The notes: generated from the sequence alone by a model not told the origin. A DNA stretch of 64,000 nucleotides from Streptomyces sp. SCL15-4 (GCF_033366695.1 NZ_JAOBTQ010000001.1:4836001-4900000); one strand, 5' to 3'; shown: positions 49,533-57,493, counted from the first letter of the stretch. Program-made: numbers and translations.

Positions 49533-49573
49533 GTATCACATCCTCCCTTGTGTATAAGGGGGGATGTGATACT
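49532..49573. promoter_or_regulatory. 42-nt near-perfect palindrome over a promoter
   Basis: Arms AGTATCACATCC-T-CCCTT and AAGGG-G-GGATGTGATACT with a 6-nt centre GTGTAT: 18 positions per arm with one mismatch. The centre and right arm contain TGTGTATAAG, an extended -10-like box. Ten bp upstream of a small HTH gene, so likely its autoregulatory operator/promoter. Confidence 0.8.
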
Positions 49574-49582
49574 CTCGGAGAG

Positions 49583-49792
49583 GTGGAAACGCCCCCCTGG
49601 CGGGAGCGCATCCGTATGGAGGACGAGCTGCTGGAACAGCTCGAAGCCCAGAAGGAGGCGTCCCGCAGACGACGAGCGGAAGCCCTGAGAGAAGGGGCCG
49701 ACGAACTCGGCAGCGTCTACGCCGTGGCGAAACAGTTGGGCATCAGCTGGACAGCTGCGGCGAACGCGATCAAGAAGCACACAACCGCATAA
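49583..49792 (+). CDS. Small HTH regulator next to the palindrome
   Basis: 69 residues from GTG 49583 (ATG 49616 is possible). A charged helix (LLEQLEAQKEASRRRRAEAL) precedes an HTH (VYAVAKQLGISWTAAANAIK). Plays the same genomic role as the HTH protein at 6313-6612 in the left element: a tiny regulator beside a palindromic operator ahead of the membrane cassette. Probably autoregulated. Confidence 0.75.
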   Translation: METPPWRERIRMEDELLEQLEAQKEASRRRRAEALREGADELGSVYAVAKQLGISWTAAANAIKKHTTA

Positions 49793-49922
49793 CGAACGAG
49801 GGCCGGACAGCAGCTCTCCGGGTGCTGGAACACCTGGAGGCGCGCGCGCCATCCGACCCTCTACGCCCCCGGTGCGCAGCCACGCCCCGGGCACTTGATC
49901 ACGAGAGAGAGCAGACCTCCTC

Positions 49923-50111
49923 ATGACCCAGCGGAACCTTACCGCGCAGGCGGGCGCCGACGACCGCGCCGCCCGCCTCGCCGAGCTGCACAGCCTGTGC
50001 CGTGCCGACTACGACGGCGCCGCCGACACCCGCACGGCCGCCGCCGGCCGCGCCCGCGACCAGCTCGCCCTGGCCCGCGCGCACGCCGCCGAGAGCGCGG
50101 GCGCCCGATGA
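49923..50111 (+). CDS. Small helical protein, 62 aa
   Basis: ATG 49923. Ala/Arg-rich helices (DDRAARLAELHSLCRADYDG; RARDQLALARAHAAESAGAR). Stop overlaps the next ATG. Start of the cassette transcript after the HTH gene; 130 bp upstream are non-coding with no clear feature. Function unknown. Confidence 0.6.
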   Translation: MTQRNLTAQAGADDRAARLAELHSLCRADYDGAADTRTAAAGRARDQLALARAHAAESAGAR

Positions 50112-50440
50112 GCGCGCCCGACATGCCCGAGTCCGTACGCGACCTGCTCACCGCCGTGCTGGAGGCGATCGACCTCCCGGCCCCGGCAACCTACGGCGGC
50201 TCCCAGGTGCACGACCGGCTGCTGGCCGACCGCGTCATCCACGCGAAGATCGCCCTGCGCAACGCCCTCGACGCACGCCGCCCCTACCTCGGCGCCGACT
50301 GGGACGCGCGGTACCTGCGCGAGCGCCTCGCCGAGCACCCGATCACCGGCTACATCACCGCCGACCAGGCGCACGCCGCGCTCGACGCCGGCGCCACCTG
50401 GACCGAGGCGGTCGCGCTCCCGGAAGGGGAGGACCGGTGA
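50108..50440 (+). CDS. Hypothetical protein, 110 aa
   Basis: ATG overlapping the previous stop. MPESVRDLLTAVLEAIDLPA, then VHDRLLADRVIHAKIALRNA and ITADQAHAALDAGATWTEAV. This fold-like pattern is common in Streptomyces phage and ICE genes close to DUF2637 genes (recalled). Function unknown; overlaps the membrane gene start. Confidence 0.7.
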   Translation: MSAPDMPESVRDLLTAVLEAIDLPAPATYGGSQVHDRLLADRVIHAKIALRNALDARRPYLGADWDARYLRERLAEHPITGYITADQAHAALDAGATWTEAVALPEGEDR

Positions 50441-51627
50441 CCACCAGCACTCTCACCACGTGGGCGCAGACCAACCCGGTACCGGCCACTGTCGCCGCCG
50501 CCCTGGCCCTGGCTGGCGTCGTCGCGCTCGCCGTGGCCGGCCGCAAGGCCACCAGCCGGACGCCCGCCGCCGTCCTGGTCGCCTCCCTCGCTGCCATGGC
50601 CTGCACCGCCTACAGCGCGGACACGAGCTGGCGGTTCGCCGAGCACCGTCTCGGTATGGCCTCGGGCGCCGAGCGGAGCGCCATGTTCGCCGCCGCCGAG
50701 CTGGCCTTGTTCGCCTGCGGCCTCATGGCCCGGCAGAACCTCCGCGACCCGAAGAAGGGCGCCCCCGGCGCCCCCGGCATGCTGGTCTGGGTCATCACCG
50801 GCGTGCAGATCATCCCCGCCTACTCCGAGTCGGGCGTCATTGGCGGCACCGTCCGCGCCGTCGTCGGCCCGGTCCTCGCCGCCCTGCTGTGGCACCTCGC
50901 GATGGGGATCGAGCTGCGGCACGCCAAGCCCGGTACGGACTCCAGCAGTCTGCCGGCGCTGCTCGCCCGCGAGGCGCGTGAACGGCTGCTGTCCTACCTC
51001 GGCCTGGCGACTCGCGACCGTACCGCCGAGCAGATCACCCGCGACCGGTGGACCGTGAAGGCCGTCGACCTGGCCGCCAAGCTGGCCGACATGGAGCCCG
51101 GCGCCCGCGGTCGGGCCCGGGTCGCCCGGCGCCTGTCCGTGGCCGTGGGCAAGGCACAGACCGGCGCGAGCGAAGAGCAGCGCACGAAGCTGCTGGAGCT
51201 GCTCGCCGCCCGCCGCCACGCCTCGGCGCTCGCCACGATCGACCTGCCGTCGCCGTGGCAGGACGCACCCGAGGACGCCCAGGACACCCAAGACGCGCCC
51301 GCGTCCCCGGCCGGTCGTCCCTTTCCGATCCCCGTCCCGCCGGGCGCCCGGCTGCTCCCGATCATCGCCCGCCCGGCCCCGGCCGCGCCGACCGCGCAGG
51401 ACGCTCAGGACGCACCCCAGGACGCCGAGGACGCCGAGGACGAGACCCCGCCCGAGCCGCCCCTGATGACGTCCGCAGACGTCGCCCGGCACTACGGCAT
51501 CGAGCAGTCCACCGTGCGCTCCTGGGTGGCGGTGGGACGCCTCACCGTCCACTCCAAGGACCTCCGAGGTCGCAACCTGTTCCACCCGGACGACCTGCCG
51601 CCCGTCCCGGTCGGCGTGCCCGTTTGA
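50437..51627 (+). CDS. DUF2637/SpdB-like membrane protein with MerR-like C-terminus
   Basis: 396 residues, GTG overlapping the previous stop. Hydrophobic helices at about 17-35, 44-60, 82-100, 112-127 and 135-155. Then a helical segment, a Pro/Asp/Gln-rich linker (about 285-345, with repeated DAQDAP), and a C-terminal HTH (ADVARHYGIEQSTVRSWVAV, then RNLFHPDDLP) of the MerR/HTH_17 type. A membrane protein with a cytoplasmic DNA-binding end could tether element DNA to the membrane or septum. Positional partner of 7112. Confidence 0.8.
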   Translation: MTTSTLTTWAQTNPVPATVAAALALAGVVALAVAGRKATSRTPAAVLVASLAAMACTAYSADTSWRFAEHRLGMASGAERSAMFAAAELALFACGLMARQNLRDPKKGAPGAPGMLVWVITGVQIIPAYSESGVIGGTVRAVVGPVLAALLWHLAMGIELRHAKPGTDSSSLPALLAREARERLLSYLGLATRDRTAEQITRDRWTVKAVDLAAKLADMEPGARGRARVARRLSVAVGKAQTGASEEQRTKLLELLAARRHASALATIDLPSPWQDAPEDAQDTQDAPASPAGRPFPIPVPPGARLLPIIARPAPAAPTAQDAQDAPQDAEDAEDETPPEPPLMTSADVARHYGIEQSTVRSWVAVGRLTVHSKDLRGRNLFHPDDLPPVPVGVPV

Positions 51628-51744
51628 AGAGACCGGCCGGCAGGCCCGTCCTGGGCCTGCTGCTGGTGCTCGACCTGGCCGCGGTGCCGCTCTCCGCCGC
51701 ACCGGCCCGCCCCGCCATCTGGACTCCCAGACCCGAGGACTCTC

Positions 51745-52248
51745 ATGATCGCCATCGTTCGTACCCGCACCATGCGCGCACTGCGCGCCGACCTGGCCGC
51801 CGCCGAGTCCGCGGCCGAGACCGCCCGCGCCCTGGCCGAGCAGCACCGACGGGAAGCCGAGTTCGCCACCGACTCCGCGATCCGCGCGGAGACCACGCTG
51901 GAGGACTTGCGCGACGCGCACGCCCGCAGCATCGCCGACGGCGCCCGCGCCGAGGGCGAGCTGAAGGCCCTGCGCGCCCAGGCCCTGCTCGACACCGAGG
52001 ACCGCGCCGCCCTGCGGATGCTGCTCCGTCAGGCCCGGAAGGCCGCCGGCCCCCGGCACGTGTACGTCCTGCTCCAGCGCGACCGGTTCCACAGCGTCCA
52101 CGAGTCCCGGGAGGCCGCCGAGGACGCCGCCGAGCGGGACGGTGCGCCCCGTGACGGCTGGCTCACCCAGGGCGGACCCGGCACCCAGCACCCCGACGCC
52201 GAGGTGCTGTGGCGCATCCAGCCGGTGCCGCTCACGGGCAGCAGCTGA
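51745..52248 (+). CDS. Coiled-coil protein, 167 aa
   Basis: ATG 51745 after a 117-bp gap in which I see no gene. Residues 10-100 are an uninterrupted E/A/R coiled coil (DLAAAESAAETARALAEQHR); the C-terminus has a small alpha/beta part (VYVLLQRDRFHSVHESREAA, WRIQPVPL). The overall design resembles pore-associated helical proteins, but no family is recognised. Confidence 0.65.
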   Translation: MIAIVRTRTMRALRADLAAAESAAETARALAEQHRREAEFATDSAIRAETTLEDLRDAHARSIADGARAEGELKALRAQALLDTEDRAALRMLLRQARKAAGPRHVYVLLQRDRFHSVHESREAAEDAAERDGAPRDGWLTQGGPGTQHPDAEVLWRIQPVPLTGSS

Positions 52249-52394
52249 TGCTGCTCTCCGCCTTCTACGTCGTGTCGGCCGGGGCCGGGCTCATCGGTCT
52301 CGCCCTGGTCGACCTCCGCGCCGTCCCGCCCGCCACCGGGACCTGCGCCCTGATCCTCACCGTCGCCGCGCTCGCCGCGGCCGTCCTCCACTGA
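52248..52394 (+). CDS. Two-helix membrane peptide, 48 aa
   Basis: ATG overlapping the previous stop (TGATG). Hydrophobic helices at about 3-20 and 29-46 separated by a short loop (VDLRAVPPA). Holin-like in shape, but it sits in the membrane cassette rather than beside a lysin. Function unknown. Confidence 0.6.
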   Translation: MLLSAFYVVSAGAGLIGLALVDLRAVPPATGTCALILTVAALAAAVLH

Positions 52395-52406
52395 AGGACC
52401 GGAACC

Positions 52407-52700
52407 ATGCTGTTCCTTGCTCTCTGCCTGGCTGGCCTCGCCCCCGGCGCGGCCACCGCCTGGCTCCTGCACCAGCGCCATGGATGGCTCCCCGCCGTCC
52501 TGGCTGGCCTCGGCGTCACCGCGAGCCTGCCGTGCCTGCTCGTCGCCGCCATGGTGGTCGCCCCGCCGCTGGGCATCTTGGTCGCCATCGGCTCGACCGT
52601 CGCCGCTCTCCGCGCCTACGACGCCGGCCGGATCTGGATCGCCACCACCTGGGTCGCCACCGCGCTCGTCGCGCTCGCCTGCGCGGGGGTGGCGCTGTGA
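52407..52700 (+). CDS. Membrane protein, 97 aa
   Basis: ATG with AAGGAC upstream. Three hydrophobic helices (about 3-20, 27-62, 76-96). Spd-like small membrane proteins of Streptomyces plasmids have this size and topology. Overlaps the next gene by 4 nt. Confidence 0.65.
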   Translation: MLFLALCLAGLAPGAATAWLLHQRHGWLPAVLAGLGVTASLPCLLVAAMVVAPPLGILVAIGSTVAALRAYDAGRIWIATTWVATALVALACAGVAL

Positions 52701-53275
52701 GCGGCCGCCGTCCGATCACCCCGACCCGAGTCATCCCAGCGGGGGAGACGCTGCCCGCCCCGGGCACACCCCCGCCCCCTCCTCCGCCCCGGCCTCCGTT
52801 CCCGCCGGCCCCGCCCGCCCCGGTCCCCGGTCCGGACTGGTGGCGTCACCTTCCCCGCCCGGCCGTACCGCCCCAGCCGATCCCGGTCGACGTCCACGTC
52901 ACCGTGACCATCGACACGGGCCCGCCGGAGCTGCCGCCGGACCCGCGGTGGTGGCGCCGGATCCGCTGGGGCTACCACGCCGTCATGTGCGCCTGCGCAA
53001 TCCCGCTGTCCGGTCCGTGGGCCTGGGTTCTCGCCCACGTCCGCGCCGAGACGTCGCTCACCGGCGCCTGGGTGATGGCCGTCATCCCGCTGGCCACCGT
53101 CGCGTGGTGGGACAACTCCGCCCGCATCCAGGCCCGGCACTCCGACCCGGACCTGTGGGGACCTCGGGTCCGCGCCACCGTCGCCCGGCTCGCGCTGTAC
53201 GCCACCGCCGAGGCCACCGCCCTCGCCTTGCCCCTGTACTCCCTCGTGATCATCCTGACTGGAGTCCGTCCATGA
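52697..53275 (+). CDS. Proline-rich membrane protein (TPTRVIPAG family)
   Basis: 192 residues, GTG overlapping the previous stop. GRRPITPTRVIPAGETLPAP, a long proline tract (about 20-45), beta-like VDVHVTVTIDTG, then hydrophobic helices at about 95-112, 122-137 and 165-188. Clearly related to 7984-8637 by the first motif and the same layout. Function unknown; overlaps the next gene. Confidence 0.77.
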   Translation: MSGRRPITPTRVIPAGETLPAPGTPPPPPPPRPPFPPAPPAPVPGPDWWRHLPRPAVPPQPIPVDVHVTVTIDTGPPELPPDPRWWRRIRWGYHAVMCACAIPLSGPWAWVLAHVRAETSLTGAWVMAVIPLATVAWWDNSARIQARHSDPDLWGPRVRATVARLALYATAEATALALPLYSLVIILTGVRP

Positions 53276-53853
53276 GCACCGTCCTCGCAGCCGAGGTCAG
53301 CCGGTTCACCTCCGGCACCGTCACCACCGCGGGGTTCGCAGTCGGCCTCGCCCTGCTCGGCGTCGAGCACTACCGCTGGTACAAGGCCGGTGGGGGAGCC
53401 GCCGCCGGCGCGGCCGGAGGTGGCGGCAGCCGCGATCCGAAACAGCTCATCCCGTTCTGGTTCGGGATCATCTGCGGCATCCTCATGGTCGCCTGCCCCG
53501 CCGGCTTCCTCGGCACCGCCGCCGGTTTCCTGCGCTGGGGCACCAACGGCGCCGGCGGCATGGCCATGGGCTGGCTCACCGGCAAGGACGGCACCACCCT
53601 CGCCAGCGCCTCCGCCCCGGGCCTGGACGGGTACGGCGCCGTCGTCATCACCGCGCTCACGATGGCGCTGTGGTGGCTGAGGAAGTCGATCGCCAAGGCC
53701 GTGAAGGGGAAGTGGAAGAAGGGCGTGCTCACCGGGTGCGTGCTGTGCATCTCCACCGGCACCGCCGCGGTCATCGCCCAGCAGGTCGTCGGCAGCACCA
53801 ACAGCCTGGGCCACTTCGTCCTCGGCCAGATCGCGACCGGGACCCTGGTATGA
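53272..53853 (+). CDS. Membrane protein of the conserved cassette, 193 aa
   Basis: ATG overlapping the previous stop. Hydrophobic helices at about 16-28, 55-75, 121-135 and 145-165 with a Gly-rich loop (GGGAAAGAAGGGGS) and a basic WLRKSIAKAVKGKWKKG stretch. Same slot and topology as 8634-9146. Function unknown. Confidence 0.7.
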   Translation: MSTVLAAEVSRFTSGTVTTAGFAVGLALLGVEHYRWYKAGGGAAAGAAGGGGSRDPKQLIPFWFGIICGILMVACPAGFLGTAAGFLRWGTNGAGGMAMGWLTGKDGTTLASASAPGLDGYGAVVITALTMALWWLRKSIAKAVKGKWKKGVLTGCVLCISTGTAAVIAQQVVGSTNSLGHFVLGQIATGTLV

Positions 53854-54674
53854 GCGCCCCCACTACCGCGCAGTGGCTCCGCGCGGCCGTCGACCGGGTG
53901 GCCGTCGGCAGCACGCGGCTGGCCGCCGACCGGGGCGGGCGCCTCATCCGGGGAGCGCACAGCCGGTACGCGCGGACCCGGGCGTGGGTAGGTGAGTCGG
54001 CCGGCCTCGACCGGTGGATCCGCGTGGCGCTGCTGGCCGGTGCGGCACTGATCGCCCGGGCGGTTGGAGTGGCCGTCGGCAGGTGGGCGTACGACCGGAT
54101 CCAGTCCGGCGTCTGGTGGCACCTGCTCGTCGCAGCCGTCCTCGCCTGGATCAGCGCGGCCTACCGCGCTGGCCGCGACGACTGGCAGCCGACCCCGGCA
54201 CCGGCGCCCGCCGACGCGACCTCAGCCGAGGATGAGCAGGCCGACACCGAGCAGCCGACGCCGGCCGTCGAGCAGGCCCCCGCAGGGCCGCCGCCCGTCT
54301 CGCCCCGCGCGCTCATCGCCGCGGTCCGGGACATCGGCACCCCGCACGCCCAGCTCGTCCCCCTCGCTGAGCACCTCAGCACGACCACCGACGCGGTGCG
54401 CTCCGCGGCGGCCGGGATGAGGTGGCCGGTGAAGGACGTCCGGATGAAGGGCCGGTCGTCGGCGGCCGGGCTACGCGGGGACGAGGTCCCCTCCCCTCCC
54501 CTGGGAGACCCCTCTTCGGGTGTCGTCGGCGCAGGTCAGACCGCCGACGACAACGACGACGACACCGATCGGGAGGGACCCGAAGAGGGGGTGCGTGTAG
54601 TGCGCACCGATGGCGGGCTGATCGTCTACGACCTCGCCGACACCCACCGCCGGCGCGGCACCGTCCGCGCATGA
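53850..54674 (+). CDS. Membrane protein with cytoplasmic DNA-binding-like domain
   Basis: 274 residues, overlapping the previous stop (ATGA). Basic N-terminus with AAVDRVAVGSTRLAADRGGR (its counterpart at 9143 has PAERLATGSVTVTRRLGRRA), helices at about 55-72 and 88-105, then a cytoplasmic domain (about 150-205: RALIAAVRDIGTPHAQLVPL, TTTDAVRSAAAGM) and an acidic linker before a beta-like end (VRVVRTDGGLIVYDLA). Same order as 9143-9736, supporting one conserved protein type. Confidence 0.72.
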   Translation: MSAPTTAQWLRAAVDRVAVGSTRLAADRGGRLIRGAHSRYARTRAWVGESAGLDRWIRVALLAGAALIARAVGVAVGRWAYDRIQSGVWWHLLVAAVLAWISAAYRAGRDDWQPTPAPAPADATSAEDEQADTEQPTPAVEQAPAGPPPVSPRALIAAVRDIGTPHAQLVPLAEHLSTTTDAVRSAAAGMRWPVKDVRMKGRSSAAGLRGDEVPSPPLGDPSSGVVGAGQTADDNDDDTDREGPEEGVRVVRTDGGLIVYDLADTHRRRGTVRA

Positions 54675-54718
54675 AGCCCCCGGGGCAGCCGCCTCGGATC
54701 GACCGGAGAGGGCCCGTG

Positions 54719-54880
54719 ATGAAGAACTTCGACTACGTGAGCAGCAACGAGATCAAGGCCGAAGTCCAGCGGCTCAAGGCCGAGATCGACCGGCCCGAAC
54801 TGTCCGACGCCACGCGCGACGCCGCGCACTGGGGCATCAACGAGGCCCTGGACGAGCTGGAGAGGCGCGGCGACCTGTAG
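54719..54880 (+). CDS. Small helical protein, 53 aa
   Basis: ATG 54719 with GGAGAGG 9 nt upstream. An in-frame ATG at 54671 overlaps the previous stop and would add 16 Pro/Arg-rich residues. MKNFDYVSSNEIKAEVQRLK, then ELSDATRDAAHWGINEALDE. A single helical domain. Immediately precedes the conserved hairpin. Function unknown. Confidence 0.65.
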   Translation: MKNFDYVSSNEIKAEVQRLKAEIDRPELSDATRDAAHWGINEALDELERRGDL

Positions 54881-54884
54881 CTCA

Positions 54885-54927
54885 CCCCGGGGCGGCCGTC
54901 CGCCTGGCAGCTAGCCGGCCGCCCCGG
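54885..54927 (+). other. Conserved 43-nt hairpin leader, copy 2
   Basis: Identical over 43 nt to 10055-10097, stem and loop included; flanking leader similarity continues to the start codon at 54963. Same 11-bp stem CCGGGGCGGCC / GGCCGCCCCGG. Confidence 0.75.
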
Positions 54928-54962
54928 GTCCCATCCCGATCACGAGACAGGAGACCGCCATC

Positions 54963-55100
54963 ATGGCACTCGGCTGGAAGAAAAACCCGGAGCCCACCGA
55001 CCCTCGGCTGAAGGGGCACGAGACCACCTACCAGTCGTCGCGCGGCGGCTGGGTGAAGCGTGCTGAAAGGCCCGTCCCCGGCACGCCGAAGAAGGGATGA
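54963..55100 (+). CDS. Tiny protein of the ETTYQxSRGG family, copy 2
   Basis: 45 residues: MALGWKKNPEPTDPRLKG, HETTYQSSRGG, then PVPGTPKKG. Related to 10130-10291 in the central motif and the end, while the N-termini differ, i.e. the ETTYQ-SRGG core is what selection keeps. ATG with CAGGAG upstream; stop overlaps the next ATG. Function unknown. Confidence 0.75.
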   Translation: MALGWKKNPEPTDPRLKGHETTYQSSRGGWVKRAERPVPGTPKKG

Positions 55101-55375
55101 TGGGCGTCATGCCTGAGCAGACGGCCGTGCTCCTAGTCGACTCGTACACCACCAAGTGCGGCAGATGCGGGAAGGGAGCGCGCATCAAGGACACCCATCA
55201 CACCCGCCTCATGTCCGGCTGGAGCACACCCGACCCGCGCGACAGGCCCTGTGGCGCCCGCTTCGTAGCGATCTCGACCAGGCGCCTGGAGTACACCGTC
55301 GAGCAGCTCAGCGAGCTGCGCCCGGACCTGCCCGCCTACGCCGCGGGCCGAGTCCCCCGCGACCTCACCACCTGA
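55097..55375 (+). CDS. Small Cys-containing protein, 92 aa
   Basis: ATG overlapping the previous stop. KCGRCGKGARIKDTHHTRLM and a later PCGARFV give three Cys and two His that could bind zinc. C-terminal YTVEQLSELRPDLPAYAAGR. Function unknown; followed by a strong terminator. Confidence 0.65.
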   Translation: MMGVMPEQTAVLLVDSYTTKCGRCGKGARIKDTHHTRLMSGWSTPDPRDRPCGARFVAISTRRLEYTVEQLSELRPDLPAYAAGRVPRDLTT

Positions 55376-55394
55376 CCGTACGCCCACTGATCAC

Positions 55395-55429
55395 AGGCCC
55401 CGCCATCGCACCCACCGATGGCGGGGCCT
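55395..55429 (+). terminator. Strong hairpin terminator
   Basis: Perfect 14-bp stem AGGCCCCGCCATCG / CGATGGCGGGGCCT with a 7-nt loop, ending the membrane/early block. Confidence 0.75.
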
Positions 55430-55437
55430 GTCGCATC

Positions 55438-55647
55438 ATGGTGACCATGGAGCAGCCCATCCGCCCTGGTCACCTCACCGCCGAGCAGACCCGCCACGTC
55501 CTCGGCGGCATCAGCGCCGGCGCCCTCCGCCAGCTGGTCTACCGCGGCCAGCTCGCCCGCTCCGGCGGCACCGCCAGGTATCCCTACTACGCCGTCACCG
55601 ACGTCACCACCCTCGCGCTCAAGCGCCGCGAGCGCGCGGCCGCTTGA
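55438..55647 (+). CDS. Small MerR-like DNA-binding protein, 69 aa
   Basis: ATG 55438 or 55447. TAEQTRHVLGGISAGALRQL, then VYRGQLARSGGTARYPYYAV and DVTTLALKRRERAA: a winged helix of the excisionase/MerR-like type. It stands alone between two hairpins. A late-gene regulator or second excisionase-like factor is possible. Confidence 0.65.
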   Translation: MVTMEQPIRPGHLTAEQTRHVLGGISAGALRQLVYRGQLARSGGTARYPYYAVTDVTTLALKRRERAAA

Positions 55648-55716
55648 CCGCAGGTCAGGCACTATGTGACGATCCCGGTGTACAACTGTGCCCTTCGACG
55701 GCACCCCCAGACGTCC

Positions 55717-55743
55717 AGGCCCCGCCCACCAGCGGGGCCTTTG
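55717..55743 (+). terminator. Hairpin with T tail
   Basis: 9-bp stem AGGCCCCGC / GCGGGGCCT with a 6-nt loop followed by TTTG, just ahead of a small gene. Confidence 0.65.
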
Positions 55744-55760
55744 TCGTACCCGGAGGCATC

Positions 55761-55904
55761 ATGTCCGTCACGAACGACGCGCCCCGGAGCGCCGCCGAGG
55801 CCGCTCACCAACTCGCCGCGCAGGGCCACCACGTGCACATCGTCAGCGAAGGCCAGGGCGTTTGCCTGAAGGGCGAGTGCGACCTGCTGTCCGTGCTGCA
55901 CTGA
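55761..55904 (+). CDS. Small protein, 47 aa
   Basis: ATG with CCGGAGG upstream. APRSAAEAAHQLAAQGHHVH, then GVCLKGECDLLSVLH; two Cys. Function unknown. 130 bp to the next gene are non-coding; no feature seen there. Confidence 0.55.
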   Translation: MSVTNDAPRSAAEAAHQLAAQGHHVHIVSEGQGVCLKGECDLLSVLH

Positions 55905-56032
55905 GCCCGGGCGGGCAGCCGCCAAGGCTTCACCGTTGCTCCTCTGCGTGTCACAAGACGGCCACACCGCCACCGCTCCGGCCGCACACGGCGCATGATG
56001 CCCTCCGAGCATCACCGCACCTTGGGGGGGCC

Positions 56033-56281
56033 TTGAGCAGTTACAAAGACATCCAGACGGCCGTGCGTGTCGAGAAGTTCCGCATCTGGTTCGCCTGGCT
56101 GACCGGCAACGTCATCCTGCTGATCATCGCGGGGGTGACCCAGCACATCCACATCATCAGCGTCATCACCCAGGCGCTGCTCGTCGTCGGCTTTCTTCTC
56201 CTCACCTTCACCGCCGTCCGTATGAGCAACGCCCTCAACCGCAAGGCAGAAGCTCGGCGCCGCGAGGTCCTCGGCGAGTAG
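56033..56281 (+). CDS. Small two-helix membrane protein, 82 aa
   Basis: TTG start after a GGGGGGG tract. Charged N-terminus (SSYKDIQTAVRVEKFRIWFA), hydrophobic helices at about 20-36 and 42-64, basic tail (NRKAEARRREVLGE). Holin-like in size but located before the packaging genes; could be a superinfection-immunity type membrane protein. Function unknown. Confidence 0.6.
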   Translation: MSSYKDIQTAVRVEKFRIWFAWLTGNVILLIIAGVTQHIHIISVITQALLVVGFLLLTFTAVRMSNALNRKAEARRREVLGE

Positions 56282-56299
56282 CACCCGGAGGTGGCGCCC

Positions 56300-56590
56300 G
56301 TGGCCGGCAACCCCCGCAACGGGCGCCCCTACCGCCGCCTGGTTGCCGCACAGCGCGCCCTTGGCCTGCCCTGCTGGTGGTGCGGTGGGCCCATCCGCTA
56401 CGACATCACCGGCCCTCTCGCCGGCCGCCACCGGGACGCCTTCACCCTCGACCACGCCGTCCCCCTCTCCCGAGGCGGCGACCTCCTCGATCCCGCCAAC
56501 GCTCGCTCCGCGCACCGCCGCTGTAACAGCGCACGCGGCAACCGAACGGACGGCACGCGGCAGCCGGTGCGGTCCTCGCGGAGGTGGTGA
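56300..56590 (+). CDS. HNH endonuclease (packaging-associated)
   Basis: 96 residues, GTG 56300 with GGAGG 8 nt upstream. CWWCGGP at about 25-31, LDHAVPLSRGGDLLDPANAR with the HNH His pair region, and SAHRRCNSARGNR. HNH proteins next to terminase genes are common in HK97-like cos phages and assist cos cleavage. Here two genes lie between it and the terminase. Confidence 0.85.
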   Translation: MAGNPRNGRPYRRLVAAQRALGLPCWWCGGPIRYDITGPLAGRHRDAFTLDHAVPLSRGGDLLDPANARSAHRRCNSARGNRTDGTRQPVRSSRRW

Positions 56591-56594
56591 GACG

Positions 56595-57032
56595 ATGCCG
56601 GACATGGATGAGCAGCTGGTGCGGTGGCTGGGCGAACAGTTCGACGTGGACGAGCGGATCGCGCGCGCAGCGTGCTGGGACGAGCAGTCGGACGTCTGGA
56701 CCGTCCGGCCGCCCCAGGAGCCCTGCGAGCGATACACCGTCGTGGACTACCTCGGTGACGGCGTCGTGGCGGTGACCCCAGAGAACGCGGATGCCGACGG
56801 CGTGGGCCAGCACGTCGCGGAGTGGGACCCGCGCAGGGTGCTGCGCGAGATCGACGCCAAGAGGCGACTGCTGGAACTGCACGCGCCTGGCCAGATGGAA
56901 TACGTGGACGGCGACGTATGCATGGTCTGCGACGTCCGGGGCGAGGAGCCGTTCTACCCCTGCGCCACGGTGCGCCTGCTCGCCCTGCCCTACGCGGGCC
57001 GGCCCGGCTACCGCGAGGAGTGGCGGCCCTGA
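56595..57032 (+). CDS. DUF6221-like protein, right-hand copy
   Basis: 145 residues. MDEQLVRWLGEQFDVDERIA, HVAEWDPRRVLREIDAKRRL and YAGRPGYREEWRP match 5943-6320. This copy adds a middle with three Cys (CMVCD, FYPC) not present on the left. ATG 56595 or 56604. Function unknown; conserved across both elements but on opposite strands and in different places. Confidence 0.8.
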   Translation: MPDMDEQLVRWLGEQFDVDERIARAACWDEQSDVWTVRPPQEPCERYTVVDYLGDGVVAVTPENADADGVGQHVAEWDPRRVLREIDAKRRLLELHAPGQMEYVDGDVCMVCDVRGEEPFYPCATVRLLALPYAGRPGYREEWRP

Positions 57033-57049
57033 TCGGTAGGTGACGCAGC

Positions 57050-57493
57050 GTGCTGTACGTGGTCACCGGCCCACCGGCCGCAGGCAAGAGCAGCTGGATC
57101 GAGGCAAGAGCCCGGGCGACGGACATCGTCATCGACCTGGACCGGATCACACTCGCGCTCACCGGCCCGGGCGCTGCGCAATGGTCGCAGCACCCCGTCG
57201 CCATGAAGGTGGCGCACCGCGCCCGCTACGCTGCCATTGACGAGGCCTTCAAGCACCTGGACGAGGTCGACGTCTACCTGATTCACACCATGCCCAGCGC
57301 CAAGTGGCTGGCCCGGTACCGGAGGCATGGGGCCGAGGTGGTCGCGGTGGATCCGGGCAAGGACATCGTGATGCAGAGGATCAGGGACATGCGCGCGCCT
57401 GGACTACAGGCGGTGGCGACGCGCTGGTACGCGCAGCAAGCCAAGCAGCGCGGTGAACGTACCGTCACACGGCAGGCCTCGCGCACCTGGTGA
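57050..57493 (+). CDS. P-loop NTPase/kinase-like protein, 147 aa
   Basis: GTG start. Walker A GPPAAGKSS at 7-15, then IVIDLDRI, a Trp-containing lid region and VDPGKD with an Arg-rich end (RIRDMRAP). Reads like a small nucleotide or polynucleotide kinase of the AAA_33 type. Sits between DUF6221 and the packaging region, so DNA-end processing is conceivable but unproven. Confidence 0.75.
   Translation: MLYVVTGPPAAGKSSWIEARARATDIVIDLDRITLALTGPGAAQWSQHPVAMKVAHRARYAAIDEAFKHLDEVDVYLIHTMPSAKWLARYRRHGAEVVAVDPGKDIVMQRIRDMRAPGLQAVATRWYAQQAKQRGERTVTRQASRTW

Noticed and set aside
51628..51744. Possible signal-peptide-like frame after the right DUF2637 gene
   Set aside because: Hydrophobic start from a TTG codon, but the frame runs on through the next gene without a stop and loses protein character.
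42425..54674. A complete conjugative element (AICE)
   Set aside because: Prim-Pol, excisionase and Spd-like genes fit, but no TraB/FtsK translocase gene is present, and the element continues into HK97 packaging and capsid genes.
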